Assembly: GCA_041916675.1 (NCBI GenBank)
Contig: JAYRZB010000002.1
Location: 248,001-312,000, forward strand
DNA length: 64,000 bases
Origin: JAYRZB01 sp041916675
Lineage (GTDB): Bacteria; Pseudomonadota; Alphaproteobacteria; Rhizobiales; Devosiaceae
Direction: 5' to 3'
The first letter of the stretch is position 1, and every line of letters starts with the position of its first letter. This document shows positions 54,241-62,871 of the stretch, in pieces. The position numbers and the translations under genes are program-made. Under the pieces are notes generated by a model. That model searched no databases. It was given only the letters and a program-made list of their open reading frames with translations, and was not told where the DNA came from.

Positions 54241-55608
54241 CTATTGCTCTGCTTGAGGTACCGGCACCGGTGGAGCGACCCAGCCGTCTTCGGCGAACAG
54301 GGCAATCACATCGGCATAGCGCTCGAGCCGGTGGGGTCGGCGTAGTTCCTCGTAGAGGCGGTTGCGAGCGTCCTGGCTTGGGCGGACTGTTCCGGCGTCG
54401 CGCAGCAGCGCGAGCAGCAATCCCGGAGTGAGGGCGGCGTCCCAGTTCTGGCCATTGTCGGCGACGGCATCGAGCACTTCGTCTAGCTGCTGGGAATTGA
54501 GGCGTCCCGAAAAGGGTACAATGAGATCGCGGAAATTCGCTTCGGAGGCGCGAAACCCTCCGGACCGTTTGTAGCGCTCTACGGCGCTCGGCCACAGGTC
54601 GATGCTCGGCGCGGCTGCCACCGCCTGTTCCAGTTGATCGTCAGAGAGCTCCCCGACGAGGCGTAGGAGTGGTTGACGGAAATGCGGCACGGAAAGTCCG
54701 CGTAGAATGGAATAGTCCGTCAGGCTCGCCGCCTCGGCGTTGTCGACAGTTTCCTGAAGCGCTGTTCTGGTAGGCTCCTGCAGCAGGTCCCAGAATGCCG
54801 GAAAGTCGGCAATGAAGGTGATGGCGCGAACACGATGCTCAGGAGCAAGGCCATTGATGACGCCGACCACAGCGGTGGTCACATCGGGCCATGAGTCCGG
54901 CGTCCGCTCACGAAGGGCAACGAGCGTTGATACGATCTTGGCCCGATGGCCATCCAAATGCGGCGGGACGCCCTTAAGCAACGACTTCGCCAGAACCGTC
55001 CCGAAGTTCCGGACGTTTTGGCCCCGTAGGCGCTCGAGGTAGCGCTGCTCGACATAGTCGAGAATCCTCGCATGCGAGGTGGGAAAGCCACTCGACTGAA
55101 CATCGGCGTCAAAGAGCGAGAAAATCGTCGTGCCCTGCTGAGGCTCGCGCGCGAGGACCAGCTCGACGACGTTGACCAGGTGCATGCGTACCAGCTCGTG
55201 CGATGGCACGAACAGTTCGCCTACCGCGGAGAAGGCTGGATGCGCGCAGTAGTTCCGGTCCTGCTTCAGGCGATCGAGATGGGTTTGGGCGATGGGATTG
55301 AGGATCTGCGTGTTGACGGTCGCGTCGTCGACGATCGACGCCTCGAGCTGCAGAAGCCTTCTGGTATCGCCGATCTGTGTCGCTGCGTCCCACGACTGGA
55401 TGAAGGCGGTGGCGGCGGCATCTCCGAGACCGTCAAGCTCTCGATATTTGGCGATCAGATCGTAGACCAGCGCCACCCAGGCCGACGACAACGAAGCGCG
55501 CAGCGCTCCCGCCTTGTAGGCTTTCACCGCGTCGAGAAAGTAGACCCTGGACTGCGGGTTGCGAATTCTTGTCAGCAGGATGTCGAGATCGATGAAGCCT
55601 GAATCCAT
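54241..55608 (-). CDS. HEPN-type protein with N-terminal RNxxxH ribonuclease motif
   Basis: A 455-aa protein. The N-terminal helical region contains AVKAYKAGALRASLSSAWVA and then DRNYCAHP, an exact R-N-x3-H HEPN motif near residues 118-123. This motif is catalytic in HEPN ribonuclease toxins. The remaining 300 residues are helical with no family I know (leucine-rich pairs that could be repeats). The ATG at 55608 has AAAGGG 8 nt upstream and is preferred to a GTG at 55617. It follows an ApeA-like HEPN gene by about 120 bp and may belong to the same operon. RNase activity is an inference from the motif. Confidence 0.6.
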   Translation of the reverse strand: MDSGFIDLDILLTRIRNPQSRVYFLDAVKAYKAGALRASLSSAWVALVYDLIAKYRELDGLGDAAATAFIQSWDAATQIGDTRRLLQLEASIVDDATVNTQILNPIAQTHLDRLKQDRNYCAHPAFSAVGELFVPSHELVRMHLVNVVELVLAREPQQGTTIFSLFDADVQSSGFPTSHARILDYVEQRYLERLRGQNVRNFGTVLAKSLLKGVPPHLDGHRAKIVSTLVALRERTPDSWPDVTTAVVGVINGLAPEHRVRAITFIADFPAFWDLLQEPTRTALQETVDNAEAASLTDYSILRGLSVPHFRQPLLRLVGELSDDQLEQAVAAAPSIDLWPSAVERYKRSGGFRASEANFRDLIVPFSGRLNSQQLDEVLDAVADNGQNWDAALTPGLLLALLRDAGTVRPSQDARNRLYEELRRPHRLERYADVIALFAEDGWVAPPVPVPQAEQ

Positions 55609-55727
55609 CCTGTCCACCCTTTGGCACTATGGCATAGCCACTGCATACGCGGCCCGGCCGGGCGGCGGCAAGGATCTACGGTTGTCTGCCACGCGTGGGT
55701 GCGGCTCCGGAGGGCACGACGGCTAAC

Positions 55728-57131
55728 CTAGACGTCCTGCAGGAGGGCGCGGATCGGTTCATTGGCCGGCGGCGTCCAGCCATCGGTGCGCGCGACAAGG
55801 GCGCTGAAGCAGCGGGCGAAGGCTGCCTGGGCGGTGACGATATTGGCTTGCTGCCCGAGCGACCCGGTGTGCACGATCCCGCTCCGCGCCTCATAGACGG
55901 CAATCACCGCTTTCCTGTAGTCGGCGACGCCCGGAACGCCTTTGAGGCAGATGCCGAGGCGGCGCTCGAGGCGCTTGGCGATGCCTTTGGCGTAATTGTC
56001 AGTCAGCAGCGTCTCGAAGGCGACGGCAATGGCGACCACCGCCTCGGACTCGTTAACTCGGGAACCAAAGGATTGACGATACCAGTCAAGGGCGGTGACC
56101 AGGCGCTTGTAGAAGCGCTTTTGCGGCTCGTCCCTGCTGGTGAGGTTCACGTGCCGAAAATAGCCGCGTTCTACTGTGGCGAGCGCAGCATGGATCGATT
56201 GAGACAAGGACGTCATGCGCGTGGTCGAGAGATCGTCGGTTGAGATCGCCGCCGCGACGTCGGAAAGCCTGGCCAACTCCAACGCAGAAACTTTCATGGG
56301 CACGCGACGGAGGCTCATCGATCGTCCCGGCAGGTTTTCGCCGATCAGGTAGTGGCCAATGTCGAGCGTCTGCCAATTGTTGACGCGGCTTGTCGAATGA
56401 TACCCGTCAACCGGACCGTTCTTTTCGACTGAGAGCGCGTGAAGCATGAGCAGCGAGCTCGCGGCCGAGCGGATCTTCAGAGAATAGACGAACTGGTTCT
56501 CATACATGTCGCCCGTGTGAGAGGTGACCCTGACGAGAAGCATGGGGTTACGATCAAGCCAGCGAGCCGTTGCCCCAAAGTGCCGGAGATCATCCAGGTC
56601 GATTGCCTTCTTGATGCCCAGGGCGCCGGCCATGTGGGTCAGACGTTTGTGGGCCGCCTCGACGGAATGCATTTGACTGCTGACGGCATAGCCGTAGCGC
56701 TTGAAGGCAGCCCAGGCCTGCAGCGAAGATGTGGGCTGCAGGATCGTCGGCATCCGCATGCCGAAGCTGACGAGCGGATAGAGCACGAAACCCGGCCGCT
56801 CGGCCCCGGCTTGAGCGAGATCGGCGATGACCCGCGGGATGATCGCGCCGCCGCCGGCCTTGGCAGCGCCCAGCACGCATTCGTCCAGGAGCGACCGACC
56901 GACATAGATTTCGTTGGACCAGAGTTCCCGCGCAATGGCTGCGCGCACGGAGCGAATATTGTGCTCGATTGCATTGCGTTCCTTGGCGGTGAGGGTGTCC
57001 TCGTCCGTAACAAGGTCGTCGATTGAATTGAACTGTCCGAGCTGGTTGTGCTTGGCGGCGAGAAATGCCTCCGCCTGCTTGACCGGCTTAGTTGCCTTCA
57101 CCACCAGGTTCTTCATCTTGCTGGCGGCCAC
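55728..57131 (-). CDS. ApeA-like HEPN domain protein (467 aa)
   Basis: The C-terminal part (about 360-425) matches the ApeA-like HEPN pattern: AVAFETLLTDN, RLERRLG, then VYEARSGIVHTGS with the R-x4-H pair at Arg416 and His421. The N-terminal 340 residues are of unknown fold. HEPN proteins of this type act as RNases in abortive phage defence (ApeA). Start GTG 57131 has GAGGGAG at good spacing and lies inside the preceding nuclease gene, giving a 44-bp overlap and likely translational coupling; ATG 57116 is the alternative. Confidence 0.68.
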   Translation of the reverse strand: MAASKMKNLVVKATKPVKQAEAFLAAKHNQLGQFNSIDDLVTDEDTLTAKERNAIEHNIRSVRAAIARELWSNEIYVGRSLLDECVLGAAKAGGGAIIPRVIADLAQAGAERPGFVLYPLVSFGMRMPTILQPTSSLQAWAAFKRYGYAVSSQMHSVEAAHKRLTHMAGALGIKKAIDLDDLRHFGATARWLDRNPMLLVRVTSHTGDMYENQFVYSLKIRSAASSLLMLHALSVEKNGPVDGYHSTSRVNNWQTLDIGHYLIGENLPGRSMSLRRVPMKVSALELARLSDVAAAISTDDLSTTRMTSLSQSIHAALATVERGYFRHVNLTSRDEPQKRFYKRLVTALDWYRQSFGSRVNESEAVVAIAVAFETLLTDNYAKGIAKRLERRLGICLKGVPGVADYRKAVIAVYEARSGIVHTGSLGQQANIVTAQAAFARCFSALVARTDGWTPPANEPIRALLQDV

Positions 57132-58140
57132 CGGTGTCTCCCTCTCCCGGCTGAGGCGGGCTTAAGCGGTCTACGCCCACTAACACGCAGATTTCGTCGA
57201 TGCACCGATCAAGATCGGTATAGATTTCCGTGCCAGTGAAGCGAAGGACGGTCCAGCCCTGCCCATAGAGCCACCGGTCGCGCTGGGCGTCATGCGTCCG
57301 CTGGTATTTGGTTTTGTGATACTCATGCCCGTCCAGCTCGATCGCCACCCGCTTGTCCGGGATGGCAAAATCAAGCCGATACTTGCCTACCGGGTGCTGC
57401 GGATAAAGATGTAGGTCGAGGAAGGCGAGTTCGAAGAACATTCGTTCGAGAGGCGACTCGAAGGGACTGGGATCGAAGGCGTGACGGATTGCCGGATCGC
57501 GGTTGAGCATTGCCGAGATGATAGTGTCGTCGACGAAGATCGGCAGCAAGCCGGCGCCGTCTCGAGTGCCCCGTCGGGCATCGATATCGACGACCCGCAC
57601 CAGATGGCCCGGCTTTTCCGTATAGTACATGTCGACGATACGGCAGCCTACACAGGGGCAGTGTGAGGAGGCGCGGCAACCGCGAGAAATAACCCGATGG
57701 TCGACTGTCTCGGACACCAGCGAATGGGTGAAGGTCCCGTCCGTTTCCTGCCTGATAATGAGGACAGCACTTGGCCGTTCGAAGAGCTTGGTCACCTGCT
57801 CTCTGCCGACAGGACCGCGATAGGGCGCAAAACTCTGCCGATCGAGAGTTGCGATGAACTCTTCGCCCTGGCGGGTGAAGGTATAGGCCATAAGTCCGGG
57901 CCTTAGTTCCCGGGCATCGTCGAATTCTAGTGCGGGGAACAATCCGTCGGGCGTTTCGACTTTGCCGTCGAACAGGGCGCACCCCACGCAGCGGCAATCG
58001 GGCCTGGTGGTGCAGGCTTTGGTCAACACGAAGGCGCCGTGCCCCGGGGACATGACGACAATCACTCTTCGGCTGGCATCTGTGTGGACGAGAGCGTAGC
58101 TCTCTTGCATCGACGCGCTCCGACTCAACTGGGTGGCCAT
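57088..58140 (-). CDS. DUF559/Vsr-type PD-(D/E)XK nuclease with duplicated cysteine motif
   Basis: A 350-aa protein. The C-terminal third is a DUF559-like endonuclease: SPLERMFFELAF (Glu232), YRLDFAIP (Asp257), VAIELDGHEYH (Glu268, Asp270) and WTVLRFTGTEI. The N-terminal two thirds carry two copies of C-x5-C-x-C-x2-C, at Cys43/49/51/54 and Cys155/161/163/166, each ending CVGC, which suggests two zinc or iron-sulfur sites in a duplicated domain. Start ATG 58140 is used; ATG 58110 with GGAG upstream is a good alternative. It overlaps the ApeA-like HEPN gene and is divergent from the HTH gene at 58196. Confidence 0.75.
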   Translation of the reverse strand: MATQLSRSASMQESYALVHTDASRRVIVVMSPGHGAFVLTKACTTRPDCRCVGCALFDGKVETPDGLFPALEFDDARELRPGLMAYTFTRQGEEFIATLDRQSFAPYRGPVGREQVTKLFERPSAVLIIRQETDGTFTHSLVSETVDHRVISRGCRASSHCPCVGCRIVDMYYTEKPGHLVRVVDIDARRGTRDGAGLLPIFVDDTIISAMLNRDPAIRHAFDPSPFESPLERMFFELAFLDLHLYPQHPVGKYRLDFAIPDKRVAIELDGHEYHKTKYQRTHDAQRDRWLYGQGWTVLRFTGTEIYTDLDRCIDEICVLVGVDRLSPPQPGEGDTGGRQQDEEPGGEGN

Positions 58141-58195
58141 GATATCGCCGTCCCAACTTAGCAAAACAGCGGTGGCGGCGCGGGAGGGGCAGCAC

Positions 58196-58514
58196 ATGGC
58201 GTTGGGCGACATCATCAGGTTTGCCGGCGAGCACTACGACATCCGTGGCGTTGTGGATGACCGCTTCGTCGTGCGGTTTCGCAATGAGAGGACGGGCAAG
58301 GAAACCTACCGCATCTGGACGGCTGATGAGCGCGCCACGTTCGATGCCGAGAACCTCAAGCGAGCCGACCGGAATGACCACAATGGCCAAATTTACGAGC
58401 GGCTTCTCTCTGGCGAAACGCAAGCCGGCACTGGCGGCCGAATTCGGACTCTCGGCAGGACGGATCGCGCAGATTTTCGCCAACCAGACCCGCAAGGAAA
58501 AAGCGTGCCGGTGA
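58196..58514 (+). pseudogene. Frameshifted small HTH (sigma-70 region 4-like) gene
   Basis: The ATG at 58196 follows GAGGGG and opens a well-formed small protein (MALGDIIRFAGEHYDIRGVV ... RNDHNGQIYERLLSGET). About 235 bp in, the natural continuation ALAAEFGLSAGRIAQIFANQ, a helix-turn-helix resembling sigma region 4, is in the next frame and ends at 58514. One extra base near 58430 explains the break; corrected length is 105 aa. It is divergent from the DUF559 nuclease gene across a 55-bp gap and could have been its regulator. Confidence 0.6.
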
Positions 58515-58551
58515 GGCCGCGCACACTAGCGGTGGCGCGCGCAGCTAACCA

Positions 58552-59868
58552 CTACTCTACTGACAACCTACTCAGGGCAATGAGGACATTCTCACGGTCC
58601 AGTGGAACAGCCGGGTCGGCCTTGAAGGCTTTGCTCGCCAGCGCCACGACGACGCGCCGGGCAAGCCGACGCGCCCGGAACCGGTCGACGCTCGATATGG
58701 GCGCCATGGCGCGACCGTGCACATAGGCGCTGCGCAGATCGAAGAGTTCGCCGTACTCGGATGTCGTCGCGCTGTCGCCGAGCAGCGATGAGACGCGCCG
58801 GGCCATTATGTCGGTGGGCCGGAGCCCGTTGCGCGGATCGCCTTTCGGCCTTTTGCGATAGTCCGACTCCAACCCAAGCGCTGCTTCGAGCACCATCAGA
58901 TGCGCCATGAACTCGTCGATGCCCTGGGCGTGATAGGCCCGCACGAGGAAGTGCAGCACGGGGGGTGCAAAGAGTGGCGAGGCGAGAGCTTTTGAGAGTT
59001 CGCTCCAAGCTGTGTCGGTCACAAGATCCGCAAGATCGGCCTTGGCATCGGAGGTCATGTATCGGGCCGGCTCCTCGACGTCGACTGGTTCGCCGTTGTG
59101 GTCGGTGTAGGTCTTGGGCAGCAGGGTGAGGTCATCCTCCGAGGGTGGCGTCTTCAGTGAGACGCACAAATCCTCGCTGATCGAGTAGACCCACGGGATA
59201 CGGAAACCGCGCCAGTCAACTTCTTGGGCCTCAGACCAGTCTTCCCACGGTGCGAGAAGGACCAGGAACAACGCGCGCTCTACAATCTCGGGAAACCTGC
59301 TTTCATGCGCCTCGATCGCCCCGAGGTCCCCCATGACCTGATACATGAACGGGCTCGTCCGCTCCCCGGGTTCGGTCGAGATAGGCACAGTCTCTTCAAC
59401 GATCAGCCAATAAAACTGGGACAGCTTGTCCCAGTCGATCCGCCGACTGGGAAAGGCCCGCGCCAGTCGCGGCGCATCAGCGATTGCCTGCAGCTCGGCC
59501 GAGGAAAAGAGCTTCAGCCGATTGGCGCCAAAATTCACTTCCGGCGGAAAATCGGCCCAGTCGAGCGGACAAAGGTGGACGACCTTTGCCGTGGTGGCAG
59601 TCAACGTACGATGGAGGTTTTCTGCTGCGGTGTCGGCCGGTAGTGCCAGATGGCGCTGTTCCTTGGCCAGGAACATGGGGCAACCGAGCGAGCGGAGGAT
59701 TTCCGAGAGCGTAAAGCTAAACCAGAACTGTGTTCCAACACCGTAGCTTTGGGCACAAGCCGCCTTGAGCTTGAGAAATTGAGGCGCCTCAAAGCGGTTG
59801 CCCGGGCGCCCAACTCCCACGGCCCAGAGGTCCGCGACCGCATCGGCAATCGTCTGCGGTACCGTCAT
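58552..59868 (-). CDS. Second ApeA-like HEPN domain protein (438 aa)
   Basis: The C-terminal region shows the ApeA-like HEPN signature: AHLMVLEAALGLESDYRK, MARRVSSLLG, then LFDLRSAYVHGRAM with Arg379 and His384 as the R-x4-H pair. The N-terminal 270 residues have no family I recognise. The ATG at 59868 (MTVPQTIADAV) has GGAG 10 nt upstream. An open extension to GTG 59970 and beyond is Ser/Arg-rich and looks like translated repeat DNA, so I exclude it; the start is uncertain. It is separated by 205 bp from the helicase gene and is convergent with the HTH pseudogene. Confidence 0.68.
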   Translation of the reverse strand: MTVPQTIADAVADLWAVGVGRPGNRFEAPQFLKLKAACAQSYGVGTQFWFSFTLSEILRSLGCPMFLAKEQRHLALPADTAAENLHRTLTATTAKVVHLCPLDWADFPPEVNFGANRLKLFSSAELQAIADAPRLARAFPSRRIDWDKLSQFYWLIVEETVPISTEPGERTSPFMYQVMGDLGAIEAHESRFPEIVERALFLVLLAPWEDWSEAQEVDWRGFRIPWVYSISEDLCVSLKTPPSEDDLTLLPKTYTDHNGEPVDVEEPARYMTSDAKADLADLVTDTAWSELSKALASPLFAPPVLHFLVRAYHAQGIDEFMAHLMVLEAALGLESDYRKRPKGDPRNGLRPTDIMARRVSSLLGDSATTSEYGELFDLRSAYVHGRAMAPISSVDRFRARRLARRVVVALASKAFKADPAVPLDRENVLIALSRLSVE

Positions 59869-60073
59869 GTCCAACGTGCTCCGTTTCTCGCTGCTAGACC
59901 GTCTCCGGCTCAGCACCCCCTTCGACTGGCTCGGAGGCACCATCCAGGAGCTTCGCACCGCCTCGATCACCCGGTCAAATCCATCGCCTTCGCTGAGGCC
60001 GAGATCGAGATGGCGAGCCGAGAGTTGCTGCTTGCGAACCTCGACAAGGCCTATATCGAGGGCCCGACCGCTT

Positions 60074-61432
60074 CTAGCGGGTCGCGCGGTTTGGTGCCGC
60101 CGGCGCCATGCCGTGAACGGCCGGATAGACCCGGCCCATCGTGGCCAGCCAGGTCATGACGGTGAGGTGCGCATACCAGCCGCGATATTCGGGATCGTCG
60201 TCGATGCCGAGGGCACGGTCGCCGATCGGCGCATAGCCGGTGAGCTGCCGCGCGATTCCCTGTCGGCCAAAGATCCAGCAGGCGACACGGTGCCGCGAGA
60301 GCATGACGCAGAGCCGGCCGGCATCGAGGTGGAAGGCCGACGCATCGGCGCGGCCCGAAAGCGGATGGTGCACGAACATGAAGGGCCGCTCGATCCCCTG
60401 GAAGCGATTGGCGGTCTCGACGAAAATACCGGAAAGGTCGGCACCCAAGCGCTCGCGCACCGCGTTGACCTGACTGACATGGGCGGCAACAACGCCGATC
60501 ATGTCGGGAGTGACACGCTCCAGCGTGCCGTCATCCCGCACCCAGGGTCTGCGCATGAGCAAGCGGCGGATCGAGGCGACAAGCTCGTCGGCGATTTCTT
60601 CGTCGCGCTCGCCGGTGAGCTGGGGGGGCAACTCGACCATGACGACTTTGGCGCCGGCGGTCACTGCGTCGAGCGCTGCGTCGAAGGGCAGGATCCCGGC
60701 GACCTCGAAGGTGAGGTCGCGATCCGCGCTCATCGCCTCGAACAGCATTTCAGGATAGAAGGCGGGCTGCACGAGACGCACGGTATCGACGTTGAGCCGG
60801 CGCGACACCGGCAGGGCCAGCTGCAGCACACCCGGATGCCGCTTGATCAGCGCCTCGGGAGCGGCGACCTGGGGGCCGGAGGGATTGGTCCGCCACCGCT
60901 CGATCTCGCAATTGACGAAGGGATCGATCTGGCCGGGATCGCCGATAAGGACGTGTTGCGGCGCGAGATTGGCGATCAGCTGGTACCTGTAGTCGGGCAG
61001 CTGGAACGCTTCATCGACGATCTGCAGGTCGAACATCGCCTCGCCAGTGTTGATCCAGCTCCATTTGGCGGCATTGCCGATAGTTATGCCCGGACCGTGC
61101 GGGATGTCGGGAAACTCCTCGATGATCCGGACATTACGGTGGTTGCGAAGCTCGGCCGGGAGGTCGAGGCCGCGCCGCGCAAAGAGGTGGATTGGATAGG
61201 CGTCCTTGTTGTTGCCAAGCCGGTGCGCAACGTCGAACGCCTGTTCATTGGTCTGCGTCACGAGCATGCAGCGCTGCGCCAGAAGACGGGCGGCTTGCAG
61301 CGCCACGCGCTGCGCGACGCCGGTCTTGCCGGCACCGGGTGGCGAGCGCAACACGACAGCGGGGACGCCCTGCCATTGGCTTTCCAGAATGTCGCGAAGC
61401 GCGTTGTCGGCGAGGGTCTGGGGATCGTTCAT
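60074..61432 (-). CDS. Compact SF1-type (UPF1/DNA2-like) helicase
   Basis: A 452-aa superfamily 1 helicase. Motif I is SPPGAGKT (30-37), motif II DEAFQ (140-144), motif III GDPGQID (164-170), motif V ETANRFQGIERPFMFV and motif VI VMLSRHRVACWIFG. It has the two RecA-like cores with few insertions, about half the size of UvrD. Its ATG at 61432 shares a base with the stop of the 479-aa gene (TGATG), so the two are translationally coupled. With the Cas4-like nuclease two genes upstream, it forms a nuclease-helicase cassette. Confidence 0.8.
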   Translation of the reverse strand: MNDPQTLADNALRDILESQWQGVPAVVLRSPPGAGKTGVAQRVALQAARLLAQRCMLVTQTNEQAFDVAHRLGNNKDAYPIHLFARRGLDLPAELRNHRNVRIIEEFPDIPHGPGITIGNAAKWSWINTGEAMFDLQIVDEAFQLPDYRYQLIANLAPQHVLIGDPGQIDPFVNCEIERWRTNPSGPQVAAPEALIKRHPGVLQLALPVSRRLNVDTVRLVQPAFYPEMLFEAMSADRDLTFEVAGILPFDAALDAVTAGAKVVMVELPPQLTGERDEEIADELVASIRRLLMRRPWVRDDGTLERVTPDMIGVVAAHVSQVNAVRERLGADLSGIFVETANRFQGIERPFMFVHHPLSGRADASAFHLDAGRLCVMLSRHRVACWIFGRQGIARQLTGYAPIGDRALGIDDDPEYRGWYAHLTVMTWLATMGRVYPAVHGMAPAAPNRATR

Positions 61433-62871
61433 CAGACGAGCCTCTCTACGGCGGCGAGCAGATCGTTCGGGCGCGGCCTCGCCGAAGGAGTAGCGGCGGG
61501 CATGGCGTCGGAGTGGGTCCAGGGCTGGGTCGCGAGCCGCTTGCCCATCTGTATGAATTCGCGGGCCGACGCGCCCCAGTCGGGATTCTTGGGGCCGAGA
61601 TCGAGCATGTCGCCGATGTTGAGGAGCTGCGCTGCATTCATGCCCTCCTGAACCACGCCACTCACAAAGCTGAATGGCCCCCGCCGCTCAACGTCGGTTA
61701 CCTTGAGGCACAGCTTGGGAGCGTCGAGGTTCCAGATCTCATCGCCGGCGCGCAGATGGAGGCTCTCCTGGGGCGTCGAGAGCACGATCCGGGTCTCGAA
61801 CTTGCGGGGCGCCAGCCTGACCTTGTCCCGTTCGACCATCGTGCCGCGCAGCACGGTCCCGCCTTCTGCCCCGCGTTCCCGCGCCGCATGATCATACCTG
61901 ACGAACGCAGCCTCGACGTTGCCGACAGTGCGCTCGCGCGCCACAATCTTGAAGGCCGCGGCCTTCGGCGAGTCGTTATAGGGCAGCCTGTAGCCGTCGT
62001 CCCGGTTCAGCATGAACTGCGCAAAGTCGGCGGCTTCCTGTGTCCCCAGCAGGTCGAGTGCCGGGTTGTCTTTCCAGCGTGGCTGCGAAAGCAGAGCCAT
62101 CGCCCGTTGGGTGGCCGTGTAGATGGGGCGGATGACCGTTTCGAGCATTTGCCGGATACGATCGGCGTGGAAGGCTTGCGCCCGGGTGTCGTTCTCCTGC
62201 CGCGCCTTGTTGAAGAGGGCGACCTCCGGCTGCAGTTGTGCTGTGTCGAAACCGGGATCGGTCTTGGCGCCCATGGGCTGCTCTTCGGCCATGGCGACGG
62301 CAGCAAGGATATCCCGGCCAGCCGGCGGCTCGATCCAGGTGAGAAGTGCGCCCAGGTGCTCGTCCTCGGTCTCCTGTTGACCGGTTGCATAGTGCGCGGT
62401 TAGGGCCGCTGTGGCGCTGATCAGGGCCTGCTGGCCAGCAATGGGCGAGCGCTCGCCCGCATAGGTCCACAATTCGCCAAGGCGTTTGACGTCGGCATCG
62501 TCGGTGAAGCGAAGACGGTCGGCAAGCGTATCGAGGTGGCCGAGCGCACCGTCCGAGGAAACCCAGATCTGGGGGAAGGATCCTTCGGCCCGGCAGTGGG
62601 CGTAATACTCCTCGAACTGCGGCAGGAGCCACCGCAACAATTCATACTGGTCATCGCGGCGGCGAGGATCGGGCGCTACCATGATCTGCGGTGCGACACC
62701 AAGCTGGCCGATCGCCACAGCATGGACCGAGGTGTCTTCCCCCGCCATGGACAGCATCGTCACGATGCGAGCGTGTGGCTGGATAAGCACCTGACGCTGG
62801 CTGACAATCGGGACGGCCTCGCCCTGTTCGAGGGCACGCATGCGGGCGACGACGCTCAGAAGGTCAGCCAT
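61432..62871 (-). CDS. Unknown 479-aa protein of the nuclease-helicase cassette
   Basis: I do not recognise the family. The ATG at 62871 begins MADLLSVVARMRALEQG and overlaps the end of the Cas4-like gene by 8 bp; a longer frame to 63255 merely shadows that gene. The first half is helical with conserved-looking acidic and aromatic patches (QFEEYYAHCRAEG, QIWVSSDGALGHLDTLADRL). Residues about 350-450 look like a beta-barrel (RKFETRIVLSTPQESLHLRAGDEIW). The tail is Pro/Ala-rich. Close coupling on both sides argues that it is an obligate partner of the nuclease and helicase. Confidence 0.6.
   Translation of the reverse strand: MADLLSVVARMRALEQGEAVPIVSQRQVLIQPHARIVTMLSMAGEDTSVHAVAIGQLGVAPQIMVAPDPRRRDDQYELLRWLLPQFEEYYAHCRAEGSFPQIWVSSDGALGHLDTLADRLRFTDDADVKRLGELWTYAGERSPIAGQQALISATAALTAHYATGQQETEDEHLGALLTWIEPPAGRDILAAVAMAEEQPMGAKTDPGFDTAQLQPEVALFNKARQENDTRAQAFHADRIRQMLETVIRPIYTATQRAMALLSQPRWKDNPALDLLGTQEAADFAQFMLNRDDGYRLPYNDSPKAAAFKIVARERTVGNVEAAFVRYDHAARERGAEGGTVLRGTMVERDKVRLAPRKFETRIVLSTPQESLHLRAGDEIWNLDAPKLCLKVTDVERRGPFSFVSGVVQEGMNAAQLLNIGDMLDLGPKNPDWGASAREFIQMGKRLATQPWTHSDAMPAATPSARPRPNDLLAAVERLV

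Noticed and set aside
59869..60073. N-terminal extension of the second ApeA-like protein into the helicase gene end
   Set aside because: The stretch is Ser/Arg-rich, typical of translated repeat DNA, and ATG 59868 has its own GGAG.
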